DNA from: Dysgonamonadaceae bacterium
GTDB taxonomy: Bacteria > Bacteroidota > Bacteroidia > Bacteroidales > Azobacteroidaceae
NCBI GenBank assembly: GCA_031276105.1
Contig: JAISNS010000355.1
Span: 1-7,944, forward strand
Length of the DNA stretch: 7,944 nucleotides
Direction: 5' to 3'
The notes beneath the pieces are model-generated. The model did no database searches and was not told where the DNA came from. It worked only from the letters and a program-made list of their open reading frames with translations. Both the position numbers and the translations under genes were made by a program. Positions 1-6,595 of this stretch are shown in pieces; position 1 is the stretch's first letter; the number at the start of each line of letters is the position of its first letter.

Positions 1-323
1 ACCCAATCGTCGTACGTAGCGTCCAACGCCTTTGCCGTAAACGGAAATGCGTTATTGACAAGAAAATCCAACTCGCCAAACTCTTTCCGCGCTTTCGACA
101 CGAGCAACTCCGGCGTATCCTTTGCGCCCATATCGCAGGCAACAAACGACACCTTATCGCCGTATTTTTCACGGAAATAAGCGAGCGTCGCCAAGCCGGT
201 TTGCTCATTTCGTCCGCAAAACAAAACACGTACACCTTCTTCGAGCAGACGTTCCGTTATCGCCTTTCCTATTCCTCTCGAACCGCCGGTTACGATAGCG
301 GCTTTTCCTTCTAATCCTTTCAT
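1..323 (-). CDS. Short-chain dehydrogenase/reductase (SDR), N-terminal part, cut by window edge
   Basis: This is a classical SDR-type NAD(P)H-dependent oxidoreductase; only the first 107 residues are in the window. Seen: a Rossmann cofactor motif TGGSRGIG (residues 12-19), GRN at the end of the second beta strand (37-39), a CDM acidic site (63-65) and the NNA motif (90-92). The basic residues R16 and R38 suggest NADP(H) preference, an inference from the family. The usual glycine of NNAG is replaced, giving NNAFPF. The catalytic Ser-Tyr-Lys region lies beyond the edge. The ATG at 323-321 overlaps the rhaT stop (ATGA), so the gene is probably translationally coupled to rhaT and belongs to the rhamnose operon. 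The substrate is unknown. Lactaldehyde reduction, sugar oxidation or a fused aldolase-dehydrogenase cannot be told apart here, although an SDR domain at the very N-terminus argues against the usual aldolase-first fusion. Confidence 0.85.
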   Translation of the reverse strand, partial: MKGLEGKAAIVTGGSRGIGKAITERLLEEGVRVLFCGRNEQTGLATLAYFREKYGDKVSFVACDMGAKDTPELLVSKARKEFGELDFLVNNAFPFTAKALDATYDDW

Positions 324-1354
324 TGTTCTATAAGATCTTTAAATTTCGCAACTAAAATGACTGAAAATATCAATATTGACAGTCCAATTATAAGTACAGT
401 AATAGTTTTCTTTCCTACTCCTTTCCATTCTTTCAGTAATATACCCCATACATTACTAAACAATACATTGAACGATTGTAAAATGCCCCATGAAAACGCT
501 AATATTACGGAAGTGCCCAAGAAACTTTTCCCGACTTCCAATCCGAAAAATTGCATATACCAACATAGCCCAGCCAATGCACAAAATAATAGGTTATTAA
601 CCCAATTTGCCGAAGTAGTGTAGTCTGAAAACGTCTTATTTCTCGCATTTTGGAAAAGACAGTATCCTGCATTAACCACAAATCCACCCAACGTAACCAG
701 CGAAATAATCGGCAATCCGGCAAAAAGCGGATCTACGCCTTTGAGTAGCGTAAAAGCCTTGATTTCAGCGCCTGCATCCAGTCCAAGAGCGAAACATGCG
801 CTCATCACACCTGCTAAAAGAGCTATTAATAGTCCCTTTTTTAAAGCAAACTCTTTTACAGCTTTCTTCTTGTCTTCTTCAGACATATTTTGCGATTTCA
901 AAGCTCCGGCATAACCAATGACGGCGATGCCAACAATAGAAATGCTTATACCGATTAACAATATAAGCCCATTACCACGAAAAAGATTTTCGCCTTTCAA
1001 TAATGCAGGAATAAGCGTACCGAACGCGGCGCAGGTTCCCAGAGCGATAGACTGTCCGAGAGCCACTCCGAGATAGCGCATACTCAATCCGAACGTCAAT
1101 CCGCCGACGCCCCATAAAGCCCCGTAGATGATAGACTTCAACGCTCCGCCCGCGCCCCATACCTCAAACAAACCAATGCCTTCGGGTATCGCAAGCAAAG
1201 TCCCTAAAAACGGGAATACCAGCCATGCAAAAATCCCCTGCACTAACCAAAACGATTCCCACGACCATTTTTTCACTTTCTTTATCGGAACGTATGAACT
1301 TGATTGTCCTAAACTTCCGACGGCAATAACCAGTAAACCGATGATTGTATTCAT
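320..1354 (-). CDS. rhaT: L-rhamnose/H+ symporter RhaT
   Basis: Inner-membrane transporter that brings L-rhamnose into the cell with a proton; it belongs to the RhaT family of the drug/metabolite transporter superfamily. The protein is 344 residues, the same length as Escherichia coli RhaT. About ten hydrophobic segments can be read (roughly 4-20, 35-57, 69-90, 94-118, 128-150, 172-193, 207-229, 252-272, 278-303 and 317-336). A charged cytoplasmic-type loop lies at 153-172. The N-terminal GSLGQSSSYVPIKKVKKWSW stretch and the GLTFGLSMRYLGVALGQSIA region are typical of the family. The gene starts 8 bases after the rhaA stop and its own stop overlaps the start of the SDR gene, so it is an internal cistron of the rha operon. 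The leader before the ATG is A-rich without a clear Shine-Dalgarno site, as is usual in Bacteroidota. Confidence 0.96.
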   Translation of the reverse strand: MNTIIGLLVIAVGSLGQSSSYVPIKKVKKWSWESFWLVQGIFAWLVFPFLGTLLAIPEGIGLFEVWGAGGALKSIIYGALWGVGGLTFGLSMRYLGVALGQSIALGTCAAFGTLIPALLKGENLFRGNGLILLIGISISIVGIAVIGYAGALKSQNMSEEDKKKAVKEFALKKGLLIALLAGVMSACFALGLDAGAEIKAFTLLKGVDPLFAGLPIISLVTLGGFVVNAGYCLFQNARNKTFSDYTTSANWVNNLLFCALAGLCWYMQFFGLEVGKSFLGTSVILAFSWGILQSFNVLFSNVWGILLKEWKGVGKKTITVLIIGLSILIFSVILVAKFKDLIEQ

Positions 1355-1362
1355 AGCAATTC

Positions 1363-2628
1363 TTAATTTGCGATTCTTTTTGCCGTTACCTCTTTTTCAT
1401 ATTGTTGAATCAGCGAGATATAATCTTCGCCCACAGCAATATTGTTTTTCAGGCAGAAATAATCCCATACGGCATTCCATGGCAATCCTTTCGCTTCTTC
1501 GAGCAGGGCGAGGCGTTCAAAATACTGCCCGTTGGCTTCATATTCGCGCAATTGCGCCAACGGTTCGAGCAAGCCCTGCAACAAAGCCTTTTGCGTGGAA
1601 CGGATGCCAATCACATAAGCGCCGATGCGGTTAATCGAAGCGTCGAAGAAGTCCAGACCGATATGGATACGGTTAAGCGCTCCGGAACGGATAATTTCTT
1701 TGGTCAGTTCGGCCAAATCGTCGTTCAGGATAACGACATGGTCGGAATCCCAGCGAATCGGACGGCTTACGTGCAACATGATTTCGGGAGTGAACAGCAG
1801 TAACGACGATATTTTGTCGGCCACATTCTCCGATATATGGAAATGACCGGTATCCAGCGTTACGATTTTCTGCTTCTTCGCGCCATAGCCTAAATAGAAA
1901 TCGTAGGAACCGACCGTATAACTTTCGAGGGCGATACCGAACAGTTTGGCTTCGATACAATCTTTCATGTTTTTGTGTTCAACGGCGAATATATCGTCTA
2001 ACGACTGTTCCAGCAGTTGGCGGTATTTGTAGCGGTTGACTGTGAGGTCTTTCATTCCGTCGTGTATCCAGAGATTCATGATACAGGGGTCGTTTTGAAA
2101 ACGTCCCATTGTTTCCGAAATCACCCGGCAACGTTTGGTGTGTTCAATCCAGAATGTGCGGATAGAGGCATCGGGATGCGCCAGCGTCAAATCGCCGCTT
2201 TTAGGATGACCGAAAGAGGTGGAATTGAAATCCAACTTCAATCCTTTTTCTTTCGCCCATTCCATCCACGATTGGAAATGAGCCGGTTCAACTTCGTTTC
2301 GGTCGATGACTTTATTGCCAAAGTCACCGTAAATGGCGTGGAGGCTCAGGCGGTGTTTTCCGGCGACAAGCGTTAATACCTGTTCAATATCGCGGCGCAA
2401 TTCGTCGATATTGCGGGCTTTCCCCGGATAATTGCCGGTGGCTTGTATGCCGCCGCCGCCCAAGTTTCCCAGATTCTCAAAACCGGTAACATCATCTGCC
2501 TGCCAGCATTGAATGGAGATAGCAATGTCCTGCAAGCGGTTCAAAGCCGTTTCGGTATCTATGCCGAGGGCTGCATACCGTTCTTTTGCAATTTCGTAAG
2601 TCTTTAAAACAGATTCTTCTTTCTTCAT
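1363..2628 (-). CDS. rhaA: L-rhamnose isomerase
   Basis: Cytoplasmic metal-dependent isomerase (EC 5.3.1.14) converting L-rhamnose to L-rhamnulose, the first intracellular step of the pathway; also called rhaI in Bacteroides. It is 421 residues (E. coli RhaA is 419) and forms a single TIM-barrel domain. Signature stretches seen are SIQCWQADDVTGFEN (38-52), LDFNSTSFGHPKSGDLTLAH (132-151), KLFGIALESYTVGS (228-241), HVSRPIRWDSDHVV (286-299) and HIGLDFFDASINRI (322-335). By comparison with the E. coli enzyme the metal ligands should be E226, D259, H286 and D326, all present. The start is ATG at 2628, as expected by length. The gene is separated from rhaB by 208 bases, most of it the composite repeat at 2655-2854, and is followed 8 bases later by rhaT. 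I saw no Bacteroidota-type promoter in the gap, so it is probably read from the rhaB promoter. Confidence 0.97.
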   Translation of the reverse strand: MKKEESVLKTYEIAKERYAALGIDTETALNRLQDIAISIQCWQADDVTGFENLGNLGGGGIQATGNYPGKARNIDELRRDIEQVLTLVAGKHRLSLHAIYGDFGNKVIDRNEVEPAHFQSWMEWAKEKGLKLDFNSTSFGHPKSGDLTLAHPDASIRTFWIEHTKRCRVISETMGRFQNDPCIMNLWIHDGMKDLTVNRYKYRQLLEQSLDDIFAVEHKNMKDCIEAKLFGIALESYTVGSYDFYLGYGAKKQKIVTLDTGHFHISENVADKISSLLLFTPEIMLHVSRPIRWDSDHVVILNDDLAELTKEIIRSGALNRIHIGLDFFDASINRIGAYVIGIRSTQKALLQGLLEPLAQLREYEANGQYFERLALLEEAKGLPWNAVWDYFCLKNNIAVGEDYISLIQQYEKEVTAKRIAN

Positions 2629-2654
2629 GATAAATTATTTAATTGTTATTATAA

Positions 2655-2694
2655 AGTAAACGAGTAAACAAGTAAACGAGTAAACGAGTAAACG
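2655..2694. repeat. Tandem array of five 8-base units (agtaaacg)
   Basis: Five direct units of agtaaacg lie head to tail without spacers; the second unit ends in a instead of g. A partial unit (ag) follows at 2695-2696. It is a simple-sequence repeat, prone to unit gain or loss by slippage. It sits 26 bases before the rhaA start codon, in the leader between rhaB and rhaA. Confidence 0.9.
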
Positions 2695-2720
2695 AGGGGC
2701 GCGAAGCGGTGTTTTCCTCT

Positions 2721-2807
2721 CCTGTCATTGCGGGCTTGACCCGCAATCTCCCGATTAAAAGTGCTGCGACCGGGCAGGGAATCCCGCGTCAAGCGTGGGA
2801 TGACAGG
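2721..2807. repeat. Mirrored pair of palindromes bounded by an 8-base inverted repeat
   Basis: The 87-base unit is bounded by cctgtcat (2721-2728) and its exact complement atgacagg (2800-2807). Within it are two hairpins. One is a perfect 8-bp stem ATTGCGGG/CCCGCAAT (2727-2734 and 2740-2747) with loop CTTGA. The other is an 8-bp stem ATCCCGCG/CGTGGGAT (2781-2788 and 2794-2801) with one wobble and loop TCAAG. The loops are complementary to each other, so the two halves are diverged copies of one palindrome in opposite orientation. The sequence style matches the widespread GTCAT...GCTTGAC... intergenic palindromes of bacteria, by recollection and not by a search. Confidence 0.85.
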
Positions 2808-2826
2808 ATGTGAGATCGCTTTGCGC

Positions 2827-2854
2827 AACTCATAATTCATAACTTATAACTCAT
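2827..2854. repeat. Tandem array of four 7-base units (aactcat type)
   Basis: Four consecutive 7-base units, aactcat, aattcat, aacttat and aactcat, follow one another without spacers. Read on the minus strand, the array encodes the final Met-Ser-Tyr-Lys-Leu of RhaB and its TGA stop (2839-2837), then continues past the stop. The repeat therefore overlaps the 3' end of rhaB. Confidence 0.85.
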
Positions 2855-4303
2855 ATAAGCGTTTTCCCATACGCCTGTTTCCTGCGGATGAAACAGTGTG
2901 GGCGGAAAGGAGTGCCGAACAATTTCCCTGATTTCGGACAAGGAACCGACAATACCCAGTCCCTTGGCTTGAATCAACGCATTGCCGATTGCCGTTGCCT
3001 CGCTTGGGCCGGCAATTACCGGTATTCCCGTCGCATTGGCCGTAAACTGATTCAAGAGGCTATTTTGCGAGCCTCCGCCGATAATATGCAATTGATTTAT
3101 CGTGAAACCGGCCATGGATTGTAATTGATTGAAAACATGTTTGTATTTCAGGGCAAGGCTGTCGAAGATACAGCGGATGTAAGCGGCATGTGTATCCGGC
3201 GCCGGCTGTCCGGTTTTTTCGCAGTACGAGCCAATGGCTTCAGTCATCCGTTCCGGGTGGGCAAATAGCGGATTATCCGGATCGATCAACGATCGGAAAG
3301 CCTTGGCCGAATCCGATAAAGCCACGATTTCGGGATAGGAATAACGGACGCCTTCCGCTTCCCATTCTTTGCGGCACTGTTCCAGCAACCACATGCCGGT
3401 GATGTTTTTCAGGAAACGGATCGTGCCGTCCACGCCGCCTTCGTTCGTAAAATTCATCCGGAACGATTCTTCCGTAACGACCGGTTCTTTGAGTTCGATA
3501 CCCATCAACGACCATGTACCCGAACTTAAATAGGCGAAATTTTCATCTCCGGCAGGCACGGCGGCAACGGCTGAGGCGGTGTCGTGACCCGCCACGGCAA
3601 TCACCGGAATCGTACCTGTCAGACCGGTTTCGCCTGCAACCGTTTCGTTCAAATAACCAATGACTTGTCCCGGCATTATTATCGGTGGAAACAAATCTCG
3701 GCTTAAGCCCAGTGGTTCCAATAATTGCGGTTCAAACTGTTTATTCCAAGGGTTTATCAATTGGGAAGTGGAAGCAATGGTATATTCGCAAACCTTTTTC
3801 CCCGTCAACAAAAACGACAAAGCGTCGGGCATGAAAAGAATGTTCGCAGCAGCCGCCAAGGCGGAATTATTTTCTTTTTTAGCGGCATATAACTGATACA
3901 GACTGTTAAAGTTCATAATCTGAATACCGGTCATTGCATATACATCCTGTTGGGATATCCGGTTGAAATAGGCTTCCGGTATTCCTTCCGTATAAGGGTC
4001 GCGATAGGAACGGGGCAAGCCCAAAACCGTATCGTCCGGAGCGATGCAGGCGAAATCTACGCCCCACGTGTCAATCCCGACGGCATGAACATCAATCTGT
4101 TCGCGGGCGGCCGCACGCAAACCTTCTTTCAAGGCTTCATACAAAGCATATATATCCCAATAAAACCGGTGATTGATTCGGATAATTTTATTTGGAAAGC
4201 GGTAGAGTTCTTTCAACTCTATTTTTTTGTCTTTCAAAGTTGCTAAAATGGCGCGTCCACTCGTAGCGCCAATGTCAAAAGCAATAAAATTAAAGATTTT
4301 CAT
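2837..4303 (-). CDS. rhaB: L-rhamnulokinase
   Basis: Cytoplasmic FGGY-family kinase (EC 2.7.1.5) that phosphorylates L-rhamnulose to L-rhamnulose-1-phosphate with ATP. From the chosen start the protein is 488 residues; E. coli RhaB is 489. Seen: phosphate-binding FDIGATSGR (9-17), GIDTWGVDF (76-84), GHDTASAV with the probable catalytic Asp at 241, LSSGTWSLMG around 259-268, and the C-terminal ATP-binding IGGGSQN (408-414) followed by SEATAIGNAL. The frame opens further upstream to an ATG at 4366. The ATG at 4303 is preferred because the FGGY motif normally begins within the first ten residues and because the likely promoter box (4330-4337) would lie inside the longer version. The last five codons and the stop are supplied by a 7-base tandem repeat. 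It is the first gene of the rha operon. Confidence 0.96.
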   Translation of the reverse strand: MKIFNFIAFDIGATSGRAILATLKDKKIELKELYRFPNKIIRINHRFYWDIYALYEALKEGLRAAAREQIDVHAVGIDTWGVDFACIAPDDTVLGLPRSYRDPYTEGIPEAYFNRISQQDVYAMTGIQIMNFNSLYQLYAAKKENNSALAAAANILFMPDALSFLLTGKKVCEYTIASTSQLINPWNKQFEPQLLEPLGLSRDLFPPIIMPGQVIGYLNETVAGETGLTGTIPVIAVAGHDTASAVAAVPAGDENFAYLSSGTWSLMGIELKEPVVTEESFRMNFTNEGGVDGTIRFLKNITGMWLLEQCRKEWEAEGVRYSYPEIVALSDSAKAFRSLIDPDNPLFAHPERMTEAIGSYCEKTGQPAPDTHAAYIRCIFDSLALKYKHVFNQLQSMAGFTINQLHIIGGGSQNSLLNQFTANATGIPVIAGPSEATAIGNALIQAKGLGIVGSLSEIREIVRHSFPPTLFHPQETGVWENAYMSYKL

Positions 4304-4329
4304 GATATATAAATGTACTTTACGGTTTG

Positions 4330-4337
4330 CAAATATA
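4330..4337 (-). promoter_or_regulatory. Candidate -7 promoter box of the rha operon
   Basis: Read on the minus strand this is TATATTTG, an exact match to the Bacteroidota -7 consensus TAnnTTTG. It ends 26 bases before the rhaB ATG, giving a predicted leader of about 20 bases. No TTTG-type -33 box lies at the usual 19-21 base spacing; the nearest TTTG (4367-4364) is 26 bases away. A promoter lacking a good -33 would fit activator dependence, as for AraC-type rhamnose regulators, but no regulator gene is in the window. Confidence 0.55.
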
Positions 4338-4383
4338 ATACATTTATCCGGAAATGAGTTGCGCAAAATGATTTGGATACTAT

Positions 4384-4413
4384 AAAAAATGACATAAGGC
4401 GGAATACCGTCAT
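4384..4413 (-). terminator. Weak candidate intrinsic terminator after recG
   Basis: On the minus strand ATGAC (4413-4409) can pair with GTCAT (4393-4389), with short GG/CC pairing possible inside the 15-base loop, and a T-run follows (4389-4384). The position, 20-50 bases after the recG stop and before the rha promoter box, is right for a terminator, but the stem is short and AT-rich. Treat it as possible only. Confidence 0.3.
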
Positions 4414-4432
4414 CGAATTGCAGCCCCTGTTT

Positions 4433-6595
4433 TCAGCTAATCATGAACCATCCCATTTGCCGGGAGCGGTTCATTTTATTTAGCTGTTGATCCAATAAGC
4501 TGTTTTCCGGTTTTTGCAGCAGCGGGTCGTCTTCGAGGATTTCCTGCGCAAGGTCGCGTGCGAGGCTCAATAGTTGTCCGTCGTGTGCCAAGTCGGCAAT
4601 TTTGAGGTTAAAAGCGATGCCGCTTTGTTGAGTTCCGTCGATATCGCCGGGGCCGCGCAACTTCAGGTCTTCTTCGGCAATGAGGAAACCGTCGTTCGTT
4701 TCCGTCATAATGGCAATGCGCCGGCGGGTGTTTTCGGATAATTCATAGTTGGTCAATAAAATACAAAACGACTGATCGGCGCCTCGCCCGACTCTGCCCC
4801 GCAATTGATGCAATTGCGAAAGCCCAAAACGTTCGGCATTTTCGATAATCATCACCGATGCGTTCGGAACGTTTACGCCGACTTCAATCACGGTTGTCGC
4901 TACCATTATCTGTGTTTCTCCCGAAACGAATTTCTGCATTTCCGATTCTTTTTCAGCCGGTTTCATCTTCCCGTGAATCATACAGACGCTATATTCCGGG
5001 AAAATTTTCTTCGTCGTTTCAAAACCTTCCGTCAGGTTTTTCAAATCCATCGTTTCGCTTTCTGCTATCAACGGGTAAACGATGTAAACCTGACGGCCTT
5101 GCCGGAGTTGTTGCCGTATGGATTCGTAAAGCTTGGCGCGTTTTTCGCTATATATGTGAATCGTTTTCACCGGTTTACGTCCGGGTGGGAGTTCGTCGAT
5201 GATGGAGACGTCCAAATCGCCGTAAAGCGTCATGGCCAATGTACGGGGAATCGGCGTGGCCGTCATCACCAAAATGTGCGGTGGAATCGTATTCTTTTTC
5301 CACAATCTTGCGCGCTGGGCAACGCCGAAACGGTGCTGTTCGTCAATCACCACTAAGCCCAAGTTGCTGAAAACGACCGTGTCTTCAATCAGGGCGTGCG
5401 TCCCGATTATGATTTGTATGATTCCTTCTTTGAGAGCCGGCAATAATTTGTTGCGCTGTTTTTTCCGGGTTGAGCCGGTCAACAAGGCAATTTCGATATC
5501 CAAACCGGTCAACAATTCTTTCAGCGTTTCGTAGTGTTGGGTAGCCAGTATTTCGGTCGGCGCCATCAAAGCGGCCTGAAAACCATTGTCTAACGCTATC
5601 AGCATCGTCAGTAAGGCGACTAAGGTCTTGCCGCTTCCTACATCGCCCTGCAATAAACGGTTCATTTGCCTTCCGTTGTTCATATCTCGGCGGATTTCCT
5701 TTACCACACGTTTTTGGGCGTTTGTTAATTCAAATGTCAAATTCCGGTAGTAAAAGCGGTTGAAACAATCGCCTACTTGCGTGAAGCGAAAACCGCCCAA
5801 GCGTTTTTCCCGGTATTTTGTTGTCCGTAAAATATGGAGTTGCAGGTAAAACAGTTCTTCCAGTTTCAGCCGGTACTGCGCCTGTTGCAACAGGGCGGTA
5901 GAAAGCGGGAAGTGGATGTTGCGCAGGGCTTTATCCAGCGGAATCACGTGAAATCGTTGGATAATATAGTTGGGAAGTGTTTCGGGAAGGCTTTCTTTGA
6001 TATTTTCCAGTATAACCGTAATAATTCGTTGAACGGCTCGCGAAGGGAGGAATGCGTTTTTCATTCTTTCCGTCGTATTGTATTGTCCCTGAAGGCCTGT
6101 TTCGCCGTTGAGGAATTTGTCTTCCGTATCTAATTCCGGATGAGCGATACTGATGTTTTTATTGAAAACAGATGGTTTTCCGAATAAAATATATTCCGTT
6201 CCCGGTTTATACATATTTTGAATGGCTTTAATCTGCTGAAACCAAACCAAGTCAATTACGCCCGTATCATCATAAAATTCAGCCGTCAATCGCCGCTTGT
6301 AGCCTTCGCCCAAGGTTTCGTAACTGCGAATCCGGCCTTTTAACTGGATATAAGGAAACGATTTTTCGGTGCGTTCGCCATTCAAATCCGAAAAAATCTG
6401 CGAATCGAAACCTGTCCGGCAAAGGCGCTGTATTTCACTGACTTTGAATATTTTGCTCCGGTCGATGTATTTATACGGGAAATAGTAAATCATATCTTCC
6501 CACGAAACGATTTCCAGTTCTTTCTTGAGTATTTCCGCTTTTCTGGGGCCTACTCCCGGCAGATACATGATATTTTGCAGACTTAAATCCGTCAC
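4433..6595 (-). CDS. recG: ATP-dependent DNA helicase RecG
   Basis: Superfamily 2 helicase that remodels stalled replication forks and drives branch migration of Holliday junctions. It is 720 residues, somewhat longer than E. coli RecG (693). An N-terminal helix-hairpin-helix-like YLPGVGPRKAE (11-21) precedes the wedge/OB domain (about 60-160). The helicase motifs are Walker A GDVGSGKT (317-324), DEQH (418-421; RecG-type motif II), TATPIPRT (445-452), and QLHQLRGRVGRG (594-605). The RecG C-terminal signature EEDLKLRGPGDIDGTQQSG (641-659) follows. The start codon is GTG (6595-6593), overlapping the ispD stop as GTGA. An internal ATG at residue 10 is less likely because relatives carry about ten residues before YLPGVG. 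Residues about 56-80 look like extra sequence relative to typical family members. Downstream, 129 bases separate it from rhaB. Confidence 0.97.
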   Translation of the reverse strand: MTDLSLQNIMYLPGVGPRKAEILKKELEIVSWEDMIYYFPYKYIDRSKIFKVSEIQRLCRTGFDSQIFSDLNGERTEKSFPYIQLKGRIRSYETLGEGYKRRLTAEFYDDTGVIDLVWFQQIKAIQNMYKPGTEYILFGKPSVFNKNISIAHPELDTEDKFLNGETGLQGQYNTTERMKNAFLPSRAVQRIITVILENIKESLPETLPNYIIQRFHVIPLDKALRNIHFPLSTALLQQAQYRLKLEELFYLQLHILRTTKYREKRLGGFRFTQVGDCFNRFYYRNLTFELTNAQKRVVKEIRRDMNNGRQMNRLLQGDVGSGKTLVALLTMLIALDNGFQAALMAPTEILATQHYETLKELLTGLDIEIALLTGSTRKKQRNKLLPALKEGIIQIIIGTHALIEDTVVFSNLGLVVIDEQHRFGVAQRARLWKKNTIPPHILVMTATPIPRTLAMTLYGDLDVSIIDELPPGRKPVKTIHIYSEKRAKLYESIRQQLRQGRQVYIVYPLIAESETMDLKNLTEGFETTKKIFPEYSVCMIHGKMKPAEKESEMQKFVSGETQIMVATTVIEVGVNVPNASVMIIENAERFGLSQLHQLRGRVGRGADQSFCILLTNYELSENTRRRIAIMTETNDGFLIAEEDLKLRGPGDIDGTQQSGIAFNLKIADLAHDGQLLSLARDLAQEILEDDPLLQKPENSLLDQQLNKMNRSRQMGWFMIS

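Larger units (their letters stand above)
2655..2854. repeat. Composite nested repeat element between rhaB and rhaA
   Basis: About 200 bases hold repeats arranged like nested shells. From left to right: a tandem 8-base array (2655-2694), an outer inverted-repeat arm GCGCGAAGCG (2699-2708), two hairpin-forming palindromes in opposite orientation (2721-2807), the partner arm CGCTTTGCGC (2817-2826; 9 of 10 complementary to the left arm), and a tandem 7-base array (2827-2854). This resembles dispersed intergenic repeat or MITE-like DNA rather than a gene. Reading it as a minus-strand protein (2649-2840) gives a composition typical of translated repeats. It carries no transposase, and no target-site duplication could be fixed. 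It is transcribed as part of the rha message and could affect stability or termination between kinase and isomerase; that role is inference. Confidence 0.75.

Noticed and set aside
1128..1634. Plus-strand open frame of 168 codons spanning rhaT and rhaA
   Set aside because: Antisense to two clearly conserved genes, low-complexity composition and no family match.
2629..2660. TATAAT-like sequence upstream of rhaA on the minus strand
   Set aside because: Bacteroidota promoters do not rely on the E. coli -10 box, no TAnnTTTG match is present, and the region is an AT-rich repeat flank.
2655..2694. CRISPR-like repetition
   Set aside because: Units are only 8 bases with no spacers and no cas genes nearby; this is a simple tandem repeat.
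2649..2840. Minus-strand open frame of 63 codons between rhaB and rhaA
   Set aside because: It lies almost entirely in tandem and palindromic repeats, and its protein reads like translated repeat DNA (VYSFTRLLVYSFTL). No family resemblance or conserved start context.
4304..4366. Upstream start of rhaB adding 21 residues
   Set aside because: The extension would precede the FGGY phosphate-binding motif by an unusual length and would contain the -7 promoter box; the ATG at 4303 gives the family's normal length.
4805..5356. Plus-strand open frame of 183 codons inside recG
   Set aside because: It is antisense to the conserved helicase motifs of RecG and shows no recognisable domain; a shadow of the real gene.
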